A stretch of 9,192 nt of DNA from contig JARJMV020000206.1 in assembly GCA_029335935.2 (NCBI GenBank), forward strand, positions 1 through 9,192, read 5' to 3'. The position numbers and the translations under genes were made by a program. This document shows positions 5,565 to 9,192 of this stretch, one piece after another; the stretch's first letter is position 1; every line of letters begins with the position of its first letter. The notes beneath the pieces were generated by a model, which was given only the letters and a program-made list of their open reading frames with translations, searched no databases and was not told where the DNA came from. This DNA is from a bacterium. Its GTDB lineage: Bacteria; Armatimonadota; Fimbriimonadia; Fimbriimonadales; GBS-DC.

Positions 5565-6605
5565 TCAGCGCGTATACAGCTCCCACTTGATCCGCGCCAG
5601 CAAATAGCTCAGAATCGACTCCGCGCCGCGATTGAGGTTCACTCCCAGCGCGTTCAGCCCATCATAGACCACGCCTGTTTCGGAGTCGTAGAGGGCAATC
5701 TGGTGGATGTTGTCGCCGTGATACCACATCAAGGCGCGTGCGGCGTGCTGCAGGAAGGGTTTGTATCGATCCAACGCTTGCCATGCATCGAGGAACGCTT
5801 CCACTGTTGCGCCGGCGCACACGGGCTGCTGGTCGAACACGGCGCGGGTTCTGCCGCGTACATACCAGCCTTCCGTGCCGACGGGACTGAAGTAGCCTGT
5901 TTCTGCGAAGGTCGCCTGCGCCAAGAACTCGAACGCTTCGCGGGCATACTTGACCCACTGCGGGGTGCGGGTGCGCACGCCACACAGCAGCAGCGCTTGG
6001 GGCAGTCGGGGGTTCTCGTAGGTGAGATAGTTCTCAAACCAGCGCCAGTCGGGTGCGCGGGTGGCTTCGTAGAGGTCGGTCAGCGCGTGTCCGAACTGGA
6101 TCAGACGGGCGTGGTTCTCATCGGCGAGCGCCATGAATGCGAGTGCGCGAGGCGACCGAATGGCGCGCGCGTGTGGCAGGGCATGCTCCAGCACTCGGCG
6201 CGCGCGCGCTGTCCACTCGGAGGTCGGCAACGCCTGCAGCAGCGTCCACAACGCCCACACGGTGCGCCCGTGCGAATCGTCGCTGCCCACCTCATCGAGC
6301 CATTCGCCCTCCGCGCTGCGGAAGTTGTGGAACCGTCCGCTCTCCAGCTGCGCCTGCTCGATATATTGCAGGCATATCTCAATCAGCCGTGCAGGGAACT
6401 CGGCGTCGGGCAGGCTGAGCCATTCAGGCGGCTTGGCGGCGAGCTGGTGGAGCCACGCGCCCACAATTAGCCCGCGCGCCTGGTCATCGATGGAGAACCC
6501 ATGCTCCACCCACGGCTCGGCATAGCGCGTGTGCTGCCAAATCCCCAACGGCGTGAGCAGATGATTCAGATGACTCAGGCTCACCTTCGGCAAATTGAGG
6601 CGCAT
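5565..6605 (-). CDS. Putative six-hairpin (alpha/alpha-barrel) glycosidase-like protein
   Basis: From the ATG at 6605 the product is 346 residues and mostly helical, with hairpin-repeat motifs of alpha/alpha-barrel carbohydrate enzymes. Recognisable elements are HLLTPLGIWQHTRYAEP (15-31), HGFSIDDQARGLIVG (35-49), VGSDDSHGRTVWAL (106-119), ETGYFSPVG (235-243), FDQQPVCAGATVEAFL (257-272) and YDGLN followed by LNRGAESILSYL (314-335). The DDxAR and DDSHGR pairs and the GAES loop are typical of a poorly characterised group often found next to glycosyltransferases or mannoside phosphorylases and frequently annotated as such. No substrate can be assigned. No signal peptide is visible, so it is probably cytoplasmic. 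Upstream in-frame sequence to 6740 is rejected because it would run through the divergent promoter and the LON gene. A TACAAT box ends 8 nt before the start and no ribosome site is present. Confidence 0.85.
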   Translation of the reverse strand: MRLNLPKVSLSHLNHLLTPLGIWQHTRYAEPWVEHGFSIDDQARGLIVGAWLHQLAAKPPEWLSLPDAEFPARLIEICLQYIEQAQLESGRFHNFRSAEGEWLDEVGSDDSHGRTVWALWTLLQALPTSEWTARARRVLEHALPHARAIRSPRALAFMALADENHARLIQFGHALTDLYEATRAPDWRWFENYLTYENPRLPQALLLCGVRTRTPQWVKYAREAFEFLAQATFAETGYFSPVGTEGWYVRGRTRAVFDQQPVCAGATVEAFLDAWQALDRYKPFLQHAARALMWYHGDNIHQIALYDSETGVVYDGLNALGVNLNRGAESILSYLLARIKWELYTR

Positions 6606-6613
6606 ACCGCCCA

Positions 6614-6643
6614 ATTGTACCCACTCCACCTGTCGGGTACAAT
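6614..6643. promoter_or_regulatory. Mirrored divergent promoter with overlapping -10 and -35 boxes
   Basis: A perfect 9-bp inverted repeat, ATTGTACCC (6614-6622) and GGGTACAAT (6635-6643), is separated by 12 bp. On the plus strand TTGTAC (6615-6620), a 17-nt spacer and TACAAT (6638-6643) form a promoter ending 6 nt before the GTG at 6650. On the minus strand the same bases give TTGTAC (6642-6637), a 17-nt spacer and TACAAT (6619-6614), 8 nt before the ATG at 6605. Each arm is thus the -10 of one gene and the -35 of the other. TTGTAC matches only TTG of the consensus -35. Confidence 0.65.
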
Positions 6644-6649
6644 ACGCCA

Positions 6650-7324
6650 GTGAGCGATTCGATTTGGACGATACCGCTGTTCCCGTTGGAGACGGTACTG
6701 TTTCCACACACAGCGCTACCGCTGCATGTGTTTGAGCCACGCTATCGGGAGTTGGTGATGTATTGTCTGGAGCATGACTCGCCGTTTGGCGTGGCGCTGA
6801 TTCGCGAGGGGCGCGAAGTGGGCGATGCGGATGTTGAGCCGCATGAGATAGGCACGATGGCGCGGATTGGACGCCTGCGTCGCCAGTCCGACGGGCGGTT
6901 CCACCTGCTGGCGATTGGCGAGGAGCGGTTCCAGATTATCCGCTTGATACGCAACGAGTCGCCCTATCTCAAAGCGCATGTGCGCCTCTGGCGCGACCAC
7001 CAGCCCTTCTCGGCGGAGCAAGAGCGCGAGCTTGCCGAGCAGACTGCCGAGGTGTTCCGCGCCCTGCTGCGCCGCACTCTCGAAATCGGTCGCGTGCGCG
7101 TGGACGATATCCAACTGCCCAAAGACCCCACCGCGCTCTCGTTCGCCATCGCGGGCACGCTCCAACTGGAGACGCCCATGCGTCAGTATCTATTGGAACT
7201 GCAAGACACTTCAGAACGATTGCGACTGGTGCGACAGATTGTGCTGCATCTGCTCGAAGCCTCCGAAATAAGCGTGCAGCCGTTCGACCCAGAGCATTGG
7301 AATGGGTATGTTCATCGAAACTAA
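6650..7324 (+). CDS. LON-substrate-binding-domain (Lon N-terminal domain) protein
   Basis: The product is 224 residues and resembles the N-terminal domain of Lon protease without the ATPase and peptidase parts. The signature IPLFPLETVLFPHTALPLHVFEPRYRELV (8-36) is followed by FGVALIREG (46-54), IGTMARIGRLRRQSDGRFHLLAIGEERFQI (67-96) and an LKAHV strand (108-112). A helical bundle follows from about 120 to 210, ending in a TSERLRLVRQIVLHLLE helix. Stand-alone proteins of this class are thought to bind unfolded or specific protein substrates; no enzymatic residues are seen. The start is a GTG with no Shine-Dalgarno; a TACAAT box ends 6 nt upstream, indicating a leaderless message. The next gene begins 22 nt after its TAA stop and probably shares the transcript. 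Confidence 0.92.
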   Translation: MSDSIWTIPLFPLETVLFPHTALPLHVFEPRYRELVMYCLEHDSPFGVALIREGREVGDADVEPHEIGTMARIGRLRRQSDGRFHLLAIGEERFQIIRLIRNESPYLKAHVRLWRDHQPFSAEQERELAEQTAEVFRALLRRTLEIGRVRVDDIQLPKDPTALSFAIAGTLQLETPMRQYLLELQDTSERLRLVRQIVLHLLEASEISVQPFDPEHWNGYVHRN

Positions 7325-7346
7325 AAGATAAGTGAGGTCGATTCCT

Positions 7347-8516
7347 ATGATTGAAGGCAGTGTCAGAATCGTTGGAGGTCGCGAGAAGAAGTTGCAACAT
7401 GGCTATCCGTGGGTACAACGCGGCGAAATTTCGGAGGTACAGGGCGCGCCGACGCCTGGCGCACTGGTGCGCGTACTCAACTTTCGCGGCGAGCCGCTCG
7501 GTGTGGGAACCTACAACCCCCAAAGCCGCTTCCCCGTGCGCCTGCTCACCACGCAGGACGAACCGATTGACCAAGCGTTTTTTGAGGCGCGGTTGACACG
7601 CGCCCTGCGCTCGCGTGAGCGCGTCGTGCGCGACACGAACGCCATGCGACTCCTGTTCAGCGAATCGGACGGGCTGTCGGGGCTCATCGTCGACCAGTAC
7701 GCCGATTACTTGGTGGTGCAGGTGCGCTCGCTGGGGATGGAACGGCTCAAAGGCCTATGGCTGCCTGCGCTGATAGAGCAACTGGAGCCGAAGGGGATTA
7801 TCGAACGCAGCGATATGGCAGGGCGCGCCGAGGAGGGGTTGGAGCCGTTCGCGGGCGTGCTGTAGGGCGAGGTTCCCGAGCTCATCGAAATCGAAGAGAG
7901 CGGGCTGACCTTCCTTGTGCCCACTGACGCCGGGCGCAAGACGGGCTACTACTTGGATCAGCGGGAGAACCGTCGGCGATTGGCGCAGCGCGTGCGCCCC
8001 GGCGAGCGCGTGCTGGACCTGTTCTGCTACACGGGCGGCTTCGCGCTGTATGCAGCGCGCGAGGGCGCACACGCCGTCGGCGTCGATATCCTGCCCGACG
8101 CGATCGACCTGGCGCAAGTACACGCCCGACGCAACGGCTTGGAAGCCCACTGGATTGTCGATAACGCCTTCGACTGGCTCCCCCAAGCCGCCGAACAGGG
8201 CGCACAATTCGACTGGATTGTGATGGATCCGCCCGCTATCGCCAAACGCTACAATCAGAAAGACTCGCTGCGCTGGGCAGTGTGGAAACTGGTCTATCAC
8301 GCGTTGCCCTTGCTCGCGGAAGGTGGGCGCATGGTCATCTGCAGCTGCGCTTATCAGCTGAGCCTGCAGGAGATGATTGAAGCCGTGCGCTTAGCCGCCA
8401 CCGACCGTGAGCGACCGTTGTTCTTGGAAGAGGTCACCTTCCAAGCGCCCGACCACCCCTACCTGCTGCAGTTCCCAGAGAGCTTGTACCTCAAGTGTCT
8501 GTGGACACGCCTGTAG
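7347..8516 (+). pseudogene. rlmI: RlmI-like class I 23S rRNA methyltransferase, interrupted by one in-frame TAG
   Basis: Read through the amber codon, this is a full-length (389-position) member of the RlmI/COG1092 family, which methylates a cytosine of 23S rRNA using S-adenosylmethionine. The N-terminal part is a PUA-like RNA-binding domain (VRIVGGREKKLQHGYPWVQRGEI). It is followed by the family linker (SESDGLSGLIVDQYADYLVVQ and IIERSDMAGRAEEGLEPFAGVL). Then come GRKTGYYLDQREN, SAM motif I LDLFCYTGG (about 223-231), the catalytic-site DPPA (about 294-297), and CSCAYQL near the end. The TAG at 7863-7865 is codon 173, between GVL and GEVPE, where relatives have tyrosine (GVLYGE). Both sides stay in the same frame and both are well conserved, so the lesion is one base (TAC or TAT to TAG). 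As written, translation stops at 172 residues, and a GTG at 7917 could restart a 199-residue catalytic half. The start ATG at 7347 has GAGG 9 nt upstream; an in-frame GTG at 7332 is less likely. Confidence 0.88.
7863..7865 (+). other. In-frame amber codon at a conserved tyrosine position
   Basis: GTG CTG TAG GGC GAG reads V-L-stop-G-E where the family has V-L-Y-G-E. No frame change occurs on either side. It may be a real nonsense mutation, a base-call error, or, less likely, read-through. Confidence 0.9.
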
Positions 8517-8556
8517 CAGGGATTCGCGCCTGCGCGTGGAACTTTGCGCCCGAAGG

Positions 8557-8560
8557 AGGC
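8557..8560 (+). promoter_or_regulatory. Shine-Dalgarno (GGAGG) of the acyl-CoA ligase gene
   Basis: AAGGAGG ends at about 8559, some 8 nt before the ATG at 8568, which fixes that start. This is one of the few strong ribosome sites in the window. It sits in a 51-nt gap after the methyltransferase stop, consistent with an operon-internal gene. Confidence 0.6.
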
Positions 8561-8567
8561 AAGTACG

Positions 8568-9192
8568 ATGTTATTGTATCAAGTGATTGAGCGTGGGGCG
8601 TCGGCGCACCCCGACCTGCCCGCGCTGATTTTTCGGGAGCAATCTATCTCCTACGCGCAGCTGTGGGGCGCGGTGAACGCCTTCGCACGGGGACTGCGCG
8701 ATGAGTTGGGCGTTCAGGCAGGTGACCGCGTGGGGATTATGTTGCCCAACCTGCCGCAGTTTGTGATTGCCTATCACGCGCTGGGCAGGCTGGGCGCGAT
8801 CGCCGTGCCCGTGAACCCGCTGCTCAAAGCCCCCGAAATCGCCTACATCTGGAACGACGCCGGCGTCAAAGCCGCGATTACCTTCCCCATGACGCTGGAG
8901 ACCGTGCTGCACGCGCGTCCTGACATCCCCACGATGCACACCGTGATACTGGTCGGCGCGGAGGGCGACCTGCCCGACGGCGTGCGCCCGTTCGATAGCC
9001 TGATGCAACCGCACGGCGACCCGCTGCCCACCCCGCCCGTCTCGGAACACGACCCTGTGGTGTTCATCTACACCTCAGGCACGACAGGCTTCCCCAAAGG
9101 CGTGATGCTCTCCAGCGACAACATCCTCTTCGATATCGAGGCGTGCCAAGCCCTGCTGGAGCTGGAACCTCACGAGCGGTTCTTGACCATCC
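8568..9192 (+). CDS. AMP-forming acyl-CoA synthetase (long-chain fatty acid-CoA ligase type), N-terminal part only
   Basis: 208 residues are visible before the window ends; complete members have about 500-550. The start MLLYQVIERGASAHPDLPALIFREQSISYAQL is typical of the ANL superfamily, followed by GVQAGDRVGIMLPNLPQFVIAYHALGRLGAIAVPVNP (48-84). The ATP-binding P-loop YTSGTTGFPKGVMLS (168-182) carries the expected Thr/Ser/Gly and Lys residues, and the sequence then enters the helix that lines the acyl pocket. The enzyme activates a carboxylic acid to acyl-AMP and transfers it to CoA; chain-length preference needs the missing C-terminal two thirds. It follows the methyltransferase by 51 nt in the same frame, has a strong GGAGG ribosome site and is probably co-transcribed. 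Confidence 0.94.
   Translation, partial: MLLYQVIERGASAHPDLPALIFREQSISYAQLWGAVNAFARGLRDELGVQAGDRVGIMLPNLPQFVIAYHALGRLGAIAVPVNPLLKAPEIAYIWNDAGVKAAITFPMTLETVLHARPDIPTMHTVILVGAEGDLPDGVRPFDSLMQPHGDPLPTPPVSEHDPVVFIYTSGTTGFPKGVMLSSDNILFDIEACQALLELEPHERFLTI

Noticed and set aside
5703..6470. Long plus-strand open frame of 255 codons
   Set aside because: It is antisense to the glycosidase-like gene. Long antisense frames are common in GC-rich coding DNA and no ribosome site or recognisable motif supports it.
6606..6740. N-terminal extension of the glycosidase-like gene to 6740
   Set aside because: The extra 45 residues would be read antisense through the LON gene start and the divergent promoter, and they are not family-like.
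7347..9192. Genome-wide recoding of TAG as a sense codon
   Set aside because: It would fuse the methyltransferase to the acyl-CoA ligase despite a strong ribosome site and ATG at 8568. One amber codon is better explained by a mutation or sequence error.
1..9192. CRISPR array, tRNA or rRNA gene, insertion sequence or phage attachment site
   Set aside because: I saw no regularly spaced repeats, cloverleaf-like stretch, transposase frame or terminal inverted repeats. The window is almost fully occupied by the protein genes listed.

Overview
The window is a dense, GC-rich bacterial chromosomal segment (most genes look 60-68% GC) with almost no intergenic DNA. The gene content (Uma2-family nuclease, CcmC/CcmD haem-handling pair, stand-alone cobalamin-binding mutase subunit, DarTG with strong likeness to the Thermus-type system) and the frequent -10 boxes only 6-8 nt from start codons suggest a thermophilic or deep-branching non-proteobacterial lineage such as Armatimonadota, Deinococcota or Chloroflexota. 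No rRNA or tRNA is present, so the taxon is inference only.

Layout. Minus strand, right to left from 6605: a putative six-hairpin glycosidase-like protein (6605-5565), ccmC (5540-4770), a 45-residue ccmD-like gene hidden out of frame in the ccmC 3' end (4888-4751), a 171-residue two-helix membrane protein (4745-4230), darT toxin (4227-3601), darG antitoxin (3582-2650), the cobalamin-binding subunit of a methylmalonyl-CoA-mutase-type enzyme (2639-2220) and a membrane-anchored TPR protein (2196-661). After about 90 bp comes a Uma2-family gene that runs off the left edge (570-1). Plus strand from 6650: a LON-substrate-binding-domain protein (6650-7324), an RlmI-like rRNA methyltransferase gene broken by one in-frame amber codon (7347-8516), and the start of an AMP-forming acyl-CoA ligase (8568 to the right edge).

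How it works together. The minus-strand genes from ccmC to the TPR protein are separated by 2-23 nt or overlap, so they read as one transcription unit. In it a complete DNA ADP-ribosylation toxin-antitoxin pair (DarT modifies thymidine in single-stranded DNA; DarG removes the mark) sits between cytochrome c maturation genes and a metabolic gene. The two strands diverge at 6606-6649, where a perfect 9-bp inverted repeat forms two mirrored promoters: each -10 box coincides with the -35 position of the opposite promoter.

Most noteworthy: the mirrored divergent promoter, the recurrent leaderless -10/start arrangement, the hidden ccmD with a 119-nt overlap, the DarTG pair inside a housekeeping-like operon with a possible antitoxin-only promoter, and the single amber codon in the methyltransferase. 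I found no clearly new multi-gene system; the nearest candidate is the membrane protein coupled by 2 nt to darT.
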